In this document: positions 24,266 to 32,950 of the stretch, in pieces | How positions within the stretch are numbered: the first letter of the stretch is position 1 | Layout of the letters: each line of letters opens with the position of its first letter | Origin: Geovibrio thiophilus | GTDB taxonomy: Bacteria > Chrysiogenota > Deferribacteres > Deferribacterales > Geovibrionaceae | Direction of reading: 5' to 3' | Assembly (NCBI RefSeq): GCF_004087915.1 | Contig: NZ_CP035108.1 | Location: 1,302,001-1,366,000 of the forward strand | DNA: 64,000 nucleotides | Notes under the pieces: model-generated | The model's database searches: none | Told to the model about the DNA's origin: nothing | What the model saw: the letters and a program-made list of their open reading frames with translations, nothing else | Position numbers and translations under genes: made by a program

Positions 24266-25783
24266 TCAAAGGAAGATGAAGAAAGCCACCTGAATCAGAC
24301 CGAACAGGAACCCGAGCACGAAGCCGAGCCTGTTTATCCATTTGAACTGATCCTTCATAAAGTCAAATAGAATGTCCTCAACTTCATACAGGTTCAGTGT
24401 ATTTATCTTTTTCTCCACTATTCCCGGAAGATCCACAGCGCGCACAAGTCCGGGAACATTTTTCTCCAGAAGAATATTTATCTCCTCCAGAAGCTTATTT
24501 TTTACAGCGAGAAAAGATTTCTTCGGCATGCCGTCATAGAGGTTTGCCGCGCGTATTCCCTTGAGGATTTTGTATATGGCATGCGGCAGTGTGCTTTTCA
24601 GCACGCCGGAACCGGCGAGTCTTGTTATGAGTGCCGATGCTGTTTCCCCGTTTTTGAGGTCTATGCCTATCATCTTCGCTGCGGAGCCTATTGTTGCCCC
24701 GCGTTCCGTGAGCATGCCGCAGGCTGCCTTGGATATGCTTTCTGCGAATCCGTCGGAGGAAAGATATTTCTGAATGCGGGTGATATAGTCGCCTCTTACC
24801 TCGTATATGGTTTCAAAGCCTATCCTGCCTGCATGTGCGTAAAGGGGTTTATGGAGAAAGTCGTCTATTTTGCCTTTTATTCCGTTTGATATGCGGCGCT
24901 TCATGACGGGGTCGCCTTTTATCCCGCTTATCAGCTTGGGCAGGTGCTCCTGCACAAGGTCGTTTATGGTGTCCTCGTTCAGAAACATATTGAGAAAGCC
25001 GAGCTTAATCTGATCCAGCCCGCCGCCGCTGAACATTCCGTCCTTGAGGCTTGTGAGTCTTTCCGCAACTTTTTTTCGGGATTCATCGTCCTCGAACAGC
25101 CTGTCCAGAATATCCAGAGCTCTGTCAGTGAGAAAATCGGATATTTTGCCTGTGGATTCATTGAGCTTGTCCGGCAGGAGATCCGAGAAGGATTTTCCTG
25201 AGAGAACAAGGTTGTTCAGCCTGTTTGAGAGCTCATTTATAACAGCGGGCTGCCATTTTCCTTCGGTGAAAACTTTTTTGAGGACAGGCTCAAGCCCTCC
25301 GTCAGGCAGAAGAGTGCTGATTTCAGTGTCCGCCAGACGCTCAAGCATGGGTGCCGATATGGACGCCAGAGCCTCGCTGAGGCTGTTCAGGGTTGCTTCA
25401 TCCGCCAGAAGGTCGGTGAGCTTCTTTATAACCGTCTCCTCATGGAGACCGATTTTTTCCAATATATCGCTTATGCTTCCGTGGTCTGTTCTGAGGAATT
25501 TCTCAAGCTCTTTTTCGATTGTGGCGGATATGGCGTTCTGGACATTTTCGGATTTGACCGCCTTTGCGATCTCCTCCTCTCCGATGAGCTTTTCGCCCAC
25601 CATTATGCCTATTTTGGAAGCGAGCTTGGATCGGTTGCGGGGAATTACGCCTATCCAGCCGAAGGAGTACCATCTCCGTCTGTGGGGGCGGAAGAGCATT
25701 TTGATGGCAAGCCAGTTAGTAACATAACCCACTAAGCCTGTTATAAACGGAGTGGCTATGAGGTTAATTGTTTGCGGCTGCAA
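24266..25783 (-). CDS. DUF445 family membrane protein
   Basis: 505 residues. The N-terminus has the family signature TPFITGLVGYVTNWLAIKML, a membrane helix followed by the PHRRR region and WIGVIPRNRSKLASKIG; a second helix closes the C-terminus (LGFVLGFLFGLIQVAFFIFL). The middle is a long helical stalk with repeated short amphipathic blocks. Members are conserved envelope proteins of unknown biochemical role. The start is TTG at 25783, supported by GGGAGGG about 8 bases upstream; it overlaps the ppx/gppA gene by 20 bases. Confidence 0.85.
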   Translation of the reverse strand: MQPQTINLIATPFITGLVGYVTNWLAIKMLFRPHRRRWYSFGWIGVIPRNRSKLASKIGIMVGEKLIGEEEIAKAVKSENVQNAISATIEKELEKFLRTDHGSISDILEKIGLHEETVIKKLTDLLADEATLNSLSEALASISAPMLERLADTEISTLLPDGGLEPVLKKVFTEGKWQPAVINELSNRLNNLVLSGKSFSDLLPDKLNESTGKISDFLTDRALDILDRLFEDDESRKKVAERLTSLKDGMFSGGGLDQIKLGFLNMFLNEDTINDLVQEHLPKLISGIKGDPVMKRRISNGIKGKIDDFLHKPLYAHAGRIGFETIYEVRGDYITRIQKYLSSDGFAESISKAACGMLTERGATIGSAAKMIGIDLKNGETASALITRLAGSGVLKSTLPHAIYKILKGIRAANLYDGMPKKSFLAVKNKLLEEINILLEKNVPGLVRAVDLPGIVEKKINTLNLYEVEDILFDFMKDQFKWINRLGFVLGFLFGLIQVAFFIFL

Positions 25784-26678
25784 CAGCGAGACCCTCCCTT
25801 AAACCGAAGTCTGAAACAGTGAGTGTTTCCATTCCCGTCATGCACATAAGCTCCAGCGTGATAAGGGTTCCGGGTATCAGGAGATCCTCCCGCCCTTTCT
25901 CCATGCCGGGAAGAAGAAGCCTCTCCTCCGCCGTGAGTGAACATAACTCAATGAATATTTGTTCTATCCTCGATTTTTTCAAGGGGTAACCGTTTATTTT
26001 TTTCCAGTCATATTCTTTCATTTTGAGATCAATGGCGGCTAGGGTCGTGGGTGTGCCCGCACTGCCGATCAAAAGCTCGGGCTGAAAGTCCATTTCTCTT
26101 TTTACATCGTTGAGGATCGTAAAAAGCGGTATGCGTATTCTGTCCATGTGCTCTTCTATGCAGGGTTCACGGAAATTGTAGGAGTCCGCCATTTTTACCA
26201 CACCGAGAGGGATGCTCATAACTTTTACCGGCACATTCGGCTCAGTGTATATGAATTCGGTGGAGCCTCCGCCTATGTCGAAGATAAGGGTTCTGCGTCC
26301 GCCAGTTTCAATTCCGGACTGAACCCCGGCAAGCTCCAGCGCCGCTTCGGTTTCGCCGTCAATCACATTTACGGATATGCCTATCTCCTTTGCGGGAATG
26401 AGCAGATCCTCCCTGTTGGAGCACTCTCGCACTGCGCTGGTGGCAACGGCTGTGAGCTTCGCCGCCTTATGCTCTTCCGCTGCTTTTGCGAATTTCTGTA
26501 AGGCTATAAGTGTTTTCAGGACAGATTCCTCAGAGATCCTTCCTGTATTCTTAATCCCGTTACCGAGCCTCGTTATTATTCTGTCGGAATGGATTACCTC
26601 AGTAAGCACTCCGTGTTGAATCTCTGCTATAATAAGCCTTACGGCGTTTGAGCCTATGTCTATGGCGGCTACTCTCAT
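25764..26678 (-). CDS. Ppx/GppA family phosphatase
   Basis: Exopolyphosphatase or pppGpp phosphohydrolase family, ASKHA fold. The phosphate-1 loop AIDIGSNAVRLIIAEI (about 5-20), the phosphate-2 loop LIFDIGGGSTEFIY (about 133-146) and the middle GNGIKNTGRISEESV block (about 43-57) are clear. At 304 residues it is the short form without the C-terminal HD domain, so polyphosphate versus pppGpp preference is undecided. GGGAGCAGAA precedes the ATG, which overlaps the mltG stop. Confidence 0.93.
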   Translation of the reverse strand: MRVAAIDIGSNAVRLIIAEIQHGVLTEVIHSDRIITRLGNGIKNTGRISEESVLKTLIALQKFAKAAEEHKAAKLTAVATSAVRECSNREDLLIPAKEIGISVNVIDGETEAALELAGVQSGIETGGRRTLIFDIGGGSTEFIYTEPNVPVKVMSIPLGVVKMADSYNFREPCIEEHMDRIRIPLFTILNDVKREMDFQPELLIGSAGTPTTLAAIDLKMKEYDWKKINGYPLKKSRIEQIFIELCSLTAEERLLLPGMEKGREDLLIPGTLITLELMCMTGMETLTVSDFGLREGLAVAAANN

Positions 26679-27691
26679 TTCTGCTCCCGTCTTATCTGAT
26701 GCAGATAAACCTGCCTGCGGTGTTCATCGTATGTTTTTGTGAAAACGTGGGTTCCGTCCTGCTTTGCCACAAAGAAAAGATAATCCGTGACAGCGGGGTA
26801 AGCCGCCGCTTCCAGTGACTGTCTGTCGGGGTTTGAGATGGGGGTGGGGGGAAGTCCTCTTATCATATACGTGTTGTATGGGTTTTCACCGTCTCTTATG
26901 TCTTCCTTGCGTATGTTTCCGTCAAACTCGGCGTATTTTCCGTAAATTATCGTCGGGTCTGCCTGAAGACGCATTCGCTTTTTCAGCCTGTTGTAGAAGA
27001 CTGATGCCACGGTTTGCGCTTCTTCGTCTATGTAGGTTTCCTTCTGAACTATGGAGGCGAGTGTCAGAGCCTGATAAAAGCTTAAGCCCTTTTCCTCAGC
27101 TCTTTCGGTGAAGTCCTCCGGCAGATTGTTCAGGAAGTTGGCGTACATGGTGCGTATAATGTAGTCTGCCTTGGTGTAGGGCGGAAAAAAGTATGTATCG
27201 GGGTAGAGAAACCCCTCTATAGTGGGGGCAGAGATTCCTGTGAGCCTGAATATGAACTCGTCATCCAGAGCGGTTTTCAGAAAATCGTCAATACCGATTA
27301 TGTTGCTCTTTTCAAGTACCGAGGCTATGTCATGTATGTTGTAGCCTTCAGGGATGGTTATCTTAAGGGTGGACTGTGTTCCTTTGAAAATATTCTCCAG
27401 ATAATCGCTGAGAAGCATGTTTTCGGCACGGTAGTAGCCGTATTTAATCCGCCTGTCCGCCTTTTTTACATGAATGAGGTATCCCCTGAAATAGGGCGGG
27501 GTGTTCAGATGGGTGAACACCCTGTCGTAAAACTGATTGAAGGTTCCGTTCTTCGGCAGGTCAAGCTCAAGGGTTACTTCCGTTGTTTCCAGAAATTTTT
27601 CGGATTTTACAATCCATACACCCAAAACCGCGGTGACCGCAAAGGCTATAACGGCTGTAATTACAACGGCGGCGATGATTTTTTTTACCAT
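26675..27691 (-). CDS. mltG: Endolytic murein transglycosylase MltG
   Basis: Cuts nascent peptidoglycan strands, setting glycan length. 338 residues with one N-terminal membrane anchor (about 5-30), a LysM-like segment (KITIPEGYNIHDIASVL), and the YceG catalytic domain: EGFLYPDTYFFPP (about 157-169), the catalytic Glu in ASIVQKETYIDEEAQTVASV (about 212-231), LQADPTIIYG, and the closing NTYMIRGLPPTPISNPDRQS. It lies 4 bases after the carA stop and overlaps the ppx/gppA start. Confidence 0.96.
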   Translation of the reverse strand: MVKKIIAAVVITAVIAFAVTAVLGVWIVKSEKFLETTEVTLELDLPKNGTFNQFYDRVFTHLNTPPYFRGYLIHVKKADRRIKYGYYRAENMLLSDYLENIFKGTQSTLKITIPEGYNIHDIASVLEKSNIIGIDDFLKTALDDEFIFRLTGISAPTIEGFLYPDTYFFPPYTKADYIIRTMYANFLNNLPEDFTERAEEKGLSFYQALTLASIVQKETYIDEEAQTVASVFYNRLKKRMRLQADPTIIYGKYAEFDGNIRKEDIRDGENPYNTYMIRGLPPTPISNPDRQSLEAAAYPAVTDYLFFVAKQDGTHVFTKTYDEHRRQVYLHQIRREQK

Positions 27692-27695
27692 CGCC

Positions 27696-28817
27696 TTACG
27701 CCTTGCTCTCCTCTATCATATCCGTGAACCTTTTGAAAAGGTATGTAGCGTCGTGCGGTCCGGGACCGTTTTCCGGATGGTACTGAACGGCGAATATCGG
27801 ATATTTTTTATGTTTCAGACCTTCAACGGTTTTATCGTTTAGGTTCATGTGCGTTACTTCAACCTGATCTCCGAGGCTGTCTATATCAACGGCGAAGCAG
27901 TGGTTCTGGGCGGTTATTTCCACCCTGCCTGTCTCGCTGTCCATAACAGGCTGGTTGCCGCCGTGGTGACCGAATTTCAGCTTGTATGTCTTTCCGCCGA
28001 GGGCAAGTCCGAGGATCTGGTTGCCGAGGCATATGCCGAACATAGGGTATTTGCCTATGAGCTGTCTTGTAAGCTCTATGCCGTACGTAACCGCTTCGGG
28101 GTCGCCGGGACCGTTGGAAAGGAAGACTCCGTCAGGCTTGAGGGCGTCTATCTCTTCAATTTTAGCAGTGGCGGGAACAACCGTAACCTTGCAGCCGAGA
28201 TCAGCCATGTTGCGGAGAATGTTTCTTTTTATGCCGAAGTCAATGGCAGCAATGTGGTATTTGGGATTTTCAAGCGTGCCGTAGCCGGTGCCCAGCTGCC
28301 AGCCTGTCTGTGTCCATTCATAGGGGACTTTACAGGTTACTTCCTTCACAAGGTCTTTGCCGACGATGGTCTGGATAGCCGCCGCCTGTTTTCTGAGCGC
28401 CTCAGTGTCCTCCGTCTGAGTGGATATGACGGCGTTCATGGAGCCTCTCTCCCTTATGTGGCGGACAAGCTTTCTCGTATCTATGTCTTCAATGCCGATT
28501 ACGCCGTGTTTTTTGAGGAAATCACCCAGACTGCCGTTTGATCTGTAGTTGGAGTGCACTCTGCTGTGCTCTTTTACTATAAACGCAGAGAGGTAAGGGC
28601 GGTATGCCTCGAAGTCTTCTTCATTAACGCCGTAGTTGCCTATCAGCGGGTAAGTCATAGCCACCATCTGCCCGTAGTAGGAGGGATCTGTGAGTATTTC
28701 CTGATAACCTGTTATAGAGGTGTTGAAAACCACTTCACCTTCAGACGTTCCGTCCGCTCCGAAACTTTTTCCTTCAAACACAGTGCCGTCTTCCAGCACA
28801 AGAAAAGCCTTGTTCAT
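27696..28817 (-). CDS. carA: Carbamoyl-phosphate synthase small subunit
   Basis: Glutaminase subunit supplying ammonia to CarB for carbamoyl phosphate (pyrimidine and arginine synthesis). The N-terminal domain has FNTSITGYQEILTDPSYYGQ (about 31-50). The class I amidotransferase domain has the nucleophile Cys in PMFGICLGNQILGLALGG (about 257-274) and the His-Glu pair in FAVQYHPENGPGP (about 343-355). Length 373 is standard. AAGAGGTATTA precedes the ATG. carB is not in the window, so the subunits are encoded apart. Confidence 0.97.
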   Translation of the reverse strand: MNKAFLVLEDGTVFEGKSFGADGTSEGEVVFNTSITGYQEILTDPSYYGQMVAMTYPLIGNYGVNEEDFEAYRPYLSAFIVKEHSRVHSNYRSNGSLGDFLKKHGVIGIEDIDTRKLVRHIRERGSMNAVISTQTEDTEALRKQAAAIQTIVGKDLVKEVTCKVPYEWTQTGWQLGTGYGTLENPKYHIAAIDFGIKRNILRNMADLGCKVTVVPATAKIEEIDALKPDGVFLSNGPGDPEAVTYGIELTRQLIGKYPMFGICLGNQILGLALGGKTYKLKFGHHGGNQPVMDSETGRVEITAQNHCFAVDIDSLGDQVEVTHMNLNDKTVEGLKHKKYPIFAVQYHPENGPGPHDATYLFKRFTDMIEESKA

Positions 28818-28863
28818 TAATACCTCTTATATATAACAAAAATCCGTACATCCTGTCGTATAT

Positions 28864-28892
28864 GATATATTGTTTTTACTGTCTTTATTCAA
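28864..28892 (-). promoter_or_regulatory. Probable sigma-70 promoter of carA
   Basis: On the minus strand TTGAAT (28887-28892) and TATATC (28864-28869) are separated by 17 bases. The start site would be about 40 bases before the carA ATG. Confidence 0.5.
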
Positions 28893-28911
28893 ATCTTTGC
28901 TGCTGCTTTCA

Positions 28912-29004
28912 GGCACATGGATGTGCCGCCCGCCGTGCGCAGCGAAGCCTTGCCTAGCAAGGCGCGAGCGTGTATGCAAAAAACACAGGATGTAGTTTTT
29001 TGCA
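28912..29004 (+). repeat. Dispersed hairpin-core-hairpin repeat, single copy
   Basis: Three inverted repeats in a row. Left: GGCACAT/ATGTGCC (28912-28918, 28921-28927). Core, 28930-28973: CCGCCGTGCGCAGCGAAGCC, then a GCCTTG/CAAGGC stem (28947-28952, 28958-28963) and GCGAGCGTGT. Right: a perfect 10-bp TGCAAAAAAC/GTTTTTTGCA (28975-28984, 28995-29004). The 44-bp core matches the tandem copies at 61725 and 61831 except for the loop and one base, while the flanking hairpins differ. It lies between the htrA stop and the carA promoter. Confidence 0.85.
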
Positions 29005-29012
29005 TTGTAAGA

Positions 29013-30368
29013 TCAAGGGTTCAGCTTGATCTGCAAGAGTCTGCCGTCCCTGTACACCGTGAGGATGAACGGCTTATCCTGATTATCCTCAATCAGCCGA
29101 CTGAGCTGTTCTAGGTTGTCAAGCTCCGTTCCGTTAAGGGCAACAACTATGTCGCCGACGGTGATATACTTGGTACCCTCACTTTTTGCCACGGTAAGAT
29201 AACCATCTTTCTCGCTCACTGCAATACCGTATTTAGTATCCAGATGTATTAATCCGAAATCTGAGGGTCTCTCAGTGAGGACAAGCCTCCCTTTAAAGGT
29301 TCCGTCAGCCCTTTTTATGCCTATTTCAACGGATGAATCGGGGGGATAGCTGCGGAGGATGTGGTACATTACCTCTTCACTGTTTATGGGCACGCCCCCG
29401 ACCTCAACGACTTCATCTCCGGCTTTAAGACCTATCTCTTCGGCATTGGAGCCTTTTTCAACGGATTCTATGACGGGCATCATGTCCTCACCTTTGGCGG
29501 TGTCCTTAACGGTGAAGCCTACATGTCCGCGGCGGAGCTTTCCGCTTTTCATTATCTCCGGCAGAACTCTCTTTATTGTGTCCATAGGAATCGAAAAGCC
29601 TATCCCCTGCGCCTGACGGTGTATGGCGGTGTTTATGCCTATCACCTCGCCGTTTATATTAATCAGCGGACCGCCTGAGTTGCCGGGGTTTATGAGTGCG
29701 TCAGTCTGTATGAATACGCTGTAGTTATTTCCGATATTCATCATCCTTGCCGTGGCGCTGATTACTCCGGTGGTGACTGAGCTGCTGAGTCCGTATGGAT
29801 TGCCTATGGCAATTATCGGTTCACCCAACATAATATCTGAGCTTGTGCCGAGCGCCGCCGCCGGAAATTTCTTTGTTTGATCTTTAATTTTCAGTATCGC
29901 AAGGTCTATGGATTCGTCGCCGCCCACAAACTCCGCTTCGTAATTGGCGTTGTCGCGGGTGATAACAAAAATAGTTGTGGCGTCTTTTACCACATGGAAG
30001 TTGGTAACCACCGTTCCGTCCTCACGGATCATAACGCCCGAGCCAAGACTCTGGGTTTTGTAGCTGCGTTTGCGCAGTCCGAAGAAATCGTCAAAAAACG
30101 GGTCGTTGAAGAACGGGCTGACATTTGTTTCCACGGTTTTTTCCGTGCGGATGTTCACCACGCTGTCTTCAATTTTGCGTATTGCAAGAACAGTAGGCGT
30201 GACCCTGCTGGATTCAGAGGCGTCCGGCTGATGCTCGGGATGCACAGGGGCGATCGTCTCAGCTTTCGGCTGCTGTTCACCGCTCTGCGCGGGTTTTTCC
30301 TGCTTTGCCGCTCCGCAGCTTACACTGAGGATAAGAACTATGATGACTGCTGATAATTTTCTGAACAT
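29013..30368 (-). CDS. HtrA/DegP-type periplasmic serine protease
   Basis: Envelope quality-control protease, 451 residues. A short hydrophobic N-terminus ends in VSCG, so it is probably a lipoprotein. The trypsin-like domain carries the triad His in TNFHVVKDA (about 121), Asp in ESIDLAILKI (about 151) and Ser in NPGNSGGPL (about 229). Two PDZ domains follow (about 275-360 and 375-450). The loop FDDFFGLRK is typical of the Do family. GGAGAGTTAA precedes the ATG, and an extended -10-like TGATAGAAT lies about 20 bases upstream (30390-30398). The repeat element begins 8 bases beyond the stop. Confidence 0.94.
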   Translation of the reverse strand: MFRKLSAVIIVLILSVSCGAAKQEKPAQSGEQQPKAETIAPVHPEHQPDASESSRVTPTVLAIRKIEDSVVNIRTEKTVETNVSPFFNDPFFDDFFGLRKRSYKTQSLGSGVMIREDGTVVTNFHVVKDATTIFVITRDNANYEAEFVGGDESIDLAILKIKDQTKKFPAAALGTSSDIMLGEPIIAIGNPYGLSSSVTTGVISATARMMNIGNNYSVFIQTDALINPGNSGGPLININGEVIGINTAIHRQAQGIGFSIPMDTIKRVLPEIMKSGKLRRGHVGFTVKDTAKGEDMMPVIESVEKGSNAEEIGLKAGDEVVEVGGVPINSEEVMYHILRSYPPDSSVEIGIKRADGTFKGRLVLTERPSDFGLIHLDTKYGIAVSEKDGYLTVAKSEGTKYITVGDIVVALNGTELDNLEQLSRLIEDNQDKPFILTVYRDGRLLQIKLNP

Positions 30369-30479
30369 TTAACTCTCCGACGGGTAGAAATTCTATCAGA
30401 AAATGGACGCATAAAAAAGATGTTTTGTTCGGTTTTTTAAGCATATTGACTTTTATATTCCGTATGCCTCACCATGAGG

Positions 30480-30767
30480 TCAGAGGAGTACAAATTTTAC
30501 TGTATCGCTCCCTGTATCATCGCAGTCCGCACACATGACATGCGCATCATCACCTTTTTTGCGGCATATGCGGCAGTAAAGATAAATAATTATAAAACTG
30601 CGCTTAACAGGGCAGGAACAATACCCGCGTAGATTTCCTTTCAGCGGTTCACCCATTGCAACCGGATCAGCCAGAATCATGTCGATTTTGTTTTGAATAA
30701 TCTTTCTTATGGATTGATGTTTTTTCAGACTTTTAATAAAAGCTTCTTCAAAAAGAACCTGATTCAT
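30480..30767 (-). pseudogene. RelE/ParE-type toxin, apparently truncated by an in-frame TGA
   Basis: 95-residue open frame of a RelE/YafQ-like mRNA interferase (FIKSLKKHQSIRKIIQNKI, LKGNLRGYCSCPVKRSFIII). A Cys-rich insert, CRIC...CADC, belongs to a subgroup with a possible zinc knuckle. The frame stops at TGA (30480-30482) after VKFVLL. If that TGA were one base different (GGA, Gly), the frame would continue as PHGEAYGI to a TAA at 30453-30455, giving the GxH...Y ending usual in this family. The toxin therefore looks truncated and may be inactive. The antitoxin gene overlaps it by 4 bases and is intact. Confidence 0.7.
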
Positions 30768-31021
30768 CTGCCGAACACTTCATCATAGGATTGCCAGCGG
30801 GCTTTTCCTGCTCTCAGCTTTTCCTGAACTTCTTCAAAGGCTTCGGCAAACGCAGGGTCAGCCAGTATGCGTTCGGTGGTCTCTCCGTCCTTTCTGCGCT
30901 TAACAGTCAGAAAATACTGGGTTATTATATCTGAAACCGTAGTGCGGTTTTCGCTTGCGAAATCCTTGGCAAAGTCGGCAATATCCTGATCAATACTGAT
31001 ATTGAGTCTGGTTTTGTGCAT
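30764..31021 (-). CDS. Antitoxin (DUF6364-like, ribbon-helix-helix N-terminus)
   Basis: 85 residues. The start TRLNISIDQDIADFAKDFA followed by NRTTVSDIITQYF fits a short ribbon-helix-helix DNA-binding domain; the charged C-terminal half (about 45-85) would bind the toxin. CGGAGGAACAAT precedes the ATG. It is the first gene of a two-gene operon with the toxin, the usual antitoxin-first order, and probably represses its own promoter at 31045-31073. Confidence 0.8.
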   Translation of the reverse strand: MHKTRLNISIDQDIADFAKDFASENRTTVSDIITQYFLTVKRRKDGETTERILADPAFAEAFEEVQEKLRAGKARWQSYDEVFGR

Positions 31022-31044
31022 ATTGTTCCTCCGTTTATGTGTAT

Positions 31045-31073
31045 ATTATGCGCATGACAGGTGCAGGATGCAA
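31045..31073 (-). promoter_or_regulatory. Promoter and possible operator of the toxin-antitoxin operon
   Basis: Minus-strand TTGCAT (31068-31073) and CATAAT (31045-31050) are spaced by 17 bases. An 8-bp palindrome ATGCGCAT (31048-31055) overlaps the -10, a natural place for antitoxin binding. Confidence 0.6.
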
Positions 31074-31138
31074 GTATTTTTAAAGAAATAAAAGTTTATA
31101 CTTCCGCCGCTGTGTGATATAAATTTTCCTGTGATGAT

Positions 31139-32950
31139 ATGACGATAAAAAATTACTTTGAAGATGAAGACTTTCTGCCGTCGGTGCTGAGCGGCTACAG
31201 ACCGAGAAAACAGCAGGCGGAGATAGCTGACTTCATCCATAAATCAATGAGCGGTCATGTTCCGGCTGTGGTCGAGGCGCCCACAGGTTCCGGCAAGACT
31301 CTGTCATACCTTATTCCCGCCCTTGAGCTTGAGCGGAAGGTGATAATATCTACCAAGACAAAGCAGCTCATGCTCCAAATCCTGAACAAGGATATTCCCA
31401 TAGCTTCCAAGCTTTTCGGACATTCCCCCGCGGTGTATTACCTCAAGGGACGGCGGAACTACTTCTGCCATGAGCGGTTCTTCCGCCTCATTTATCCCAG
31501 CTCCAGCTTTTATCCGGACGCTGTGAAATGGTTTGAGGGAATAGCCGAAAACTATGTGATAGAGATACCCTTCGGCATGTTCGGCGGCGAGGTCATAGAA
31601 AAAATGACCGCAGACAGCTATCAGTGTACGGGCAGTTCATGCCAGTTTTTTGCCCACTGCTCATTCTACAGGGCGAAGGAAGCTGCGAACGCATCGGACG
31701 TGATAGTCACCAACCATCATCTTCTCGCAAGCGATATAGCTATGAAAAGCAAAAGCGAGTTCGGCGCGGTGTTCGACTTCGCCGAGCATGTGATATTCGA
31801 TGAGGCTCATGCCCTGCCGGATATTTATCCGCTGTTCGCCGGAAGCGATATAAATCTTCGCAGCTTCATGTCGCTGATACGTGAGAACAAAACGCACTTC
31901 TCCCCGAAGGATGCGGAGACAGCGACAGGAGCATACAACACTCTCCTTGCCGGAGTGCGGGAGAGCCGCATGCTCCTTGAGCAGATGAAGGGCGATGTGG
32001 ACAGATACCTTGAAACTGTTTTCAGAATTATAGAAGACAAAACCGAAAAAGAGATAAAAGATCCCTTCACCAAGCTGAAAGCAGCCCTTGTTCCCATACG
32101 GGGCGAGGAGGAGGGTGTGAGGATCTGCGAAGCGGGAGCGGGCTCTTTCACCGTGAAGTTTATTCCGCTTACCGCGGGCGATAATTTCAGGGAAGGACTG
32201 AAAGGAACCTGCATTTCGCCTCTGTTCATAAGCGCCACGCTCACAGCGGGGGACAGCTTCGGTTATTTCCTTTCCGAGCTGGGCTACGACCCGAGCGAGG
32301 TTAACGCACTTAAGACAGGCGCAGTTTTCGACTACGAGACCAGAGGGCGGATCTACGTTCCCAAAGGCTTATGGAATGATAAGAACGCCGACGGCATATA
32401 CACTGCCCTTGCTTCCCGCCTTGAGGGTTCAATGCTTGTTATCTGTAACAGCACGAGAAGGATGGAGGAGCTTGCCGCTCTTTTTGAAACTGCGCTTCCC
32501 TATAAAAAAGTGTTCATACAGGGAAATGTGGATGTGAGCGACCGTGAGCTTGAAACAGGCGGGATCTTCATCGGCTGCAACATCTTCCGTGAAGGAGTGG
32601 ACTTCGCTCACACGGGGCTTAAGTGCGTTGTGCTGGACAAGCTCCCTTTTGAATATCCCGATGATGCCTTTCTTAAGCAGAAATCCGAGAAGGTTAAAAG
32701 TAACGGCGGCAATCCTTTTATGGATTTTTTCCTTCCCCGTGCGGTGATTTATTTCAAGCAGGCGGTGGGCAGACTCTTTCGCCATGAGGATGATATGGGG
32801 CTCTGGGTAGTTCTGGATGACCGCCTGTTAACTAAAAATTATGGAAAGTCCTTTATGGATGTGCTAAAAAATGTACACAGGGTACGCACGCTCAGCGAAG
32901 CCCTGAGCTTTCTGGAGGTTTGCGATGGAAAGGATCAGGCTGGATTATAA
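31139..32950 (+). CDS. DinG/XPD-type iron-sulfur DNA helicase
   Basis: Superfamily 2 helicase, 603 residues, ATP-driven 5'-3' unwinding. Motif I APTGSGKTLSYLIPA (about 44-58), four cysteines for a 4Fe-4S cluster (NYFCHE near 112, then YQCTGSSCQFFAHC near 161-174), DEAH box VIFDEAHALP (about 219-228), and C-terminal motifs EGVDFAHTGLKCVVLDKLPF and QAVGRLFRHEDDMG. No nuclease domain is attached. A divergent start with the TA operon leaves about 117 bases for both promoters. Its end overlaps pgi by 26 bases. Confidence 0.92.
   Translation: MTIKNYFEDEDFLPSVLSGYRPRKQQAEIADFIHKSMSGHVPAVVEAPTGSGKTLSYLIPALELERKVIISTKTKQLMLQILNKDIPIASKLFGHSPAVYYLKGRRNYFCHERFFRLIYPSSSFYPDAVKWFEGIAENYVIEIPFGMFGGEVIEKMTADSYQCTGSSCQFFAHCSFYRAKEAANASDVIVTNHHLLASDIAMKSKSEFGAVFDFAEHVIFDEAHALPDIYPLFAGSDINLRSFMSLIRENKTHFSPKDAETATGAYNTLLAGVRESRMLLEQMKGDVDRYLETVFRIIEDKTEKEIKDPFTKLKAALVPIRGEEEGVRICEAGAGSFTVKFIPLTAGDNFREGLKGTCISPLFISATLTAGDSFGYFLSELGYDPSEVNALKTGAVFDYETRGRIYVPKGLWNDKNADGIYTALASRLEGSMLVICNSTRRMEELAALFETALPYKKVFIQGNVDVSDRELETGGIFIGCNIFREGVDFAHTGLKCVVLDKLPFEYPDDAFLKQKSEKVKSNGGNPFMDFFLPRAVIYFKQAVGRLFRHEDDMGLWVVLDDRLLTKNYGKSFMDVLKNVHRVRTLSEALSFLEVCDGKDQAGL

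Noticed and set aside
28975-29004. Rho-independent terminator of htrA
   Set aside because: The arms are perfect (10 bp), but the stem is mostly A-T and there is no proper T-tract beyond it on the minus strand; it fits better as the right-hand hairpin of the repeat element.
30480-30482. TGA as selenocysteine in the toxin
   Set aside because: The family expects Gly at this site, no SECIS-like hairpin was recognised just downstream, and a redox residue there makes no sense; a nonsense change is simpler.
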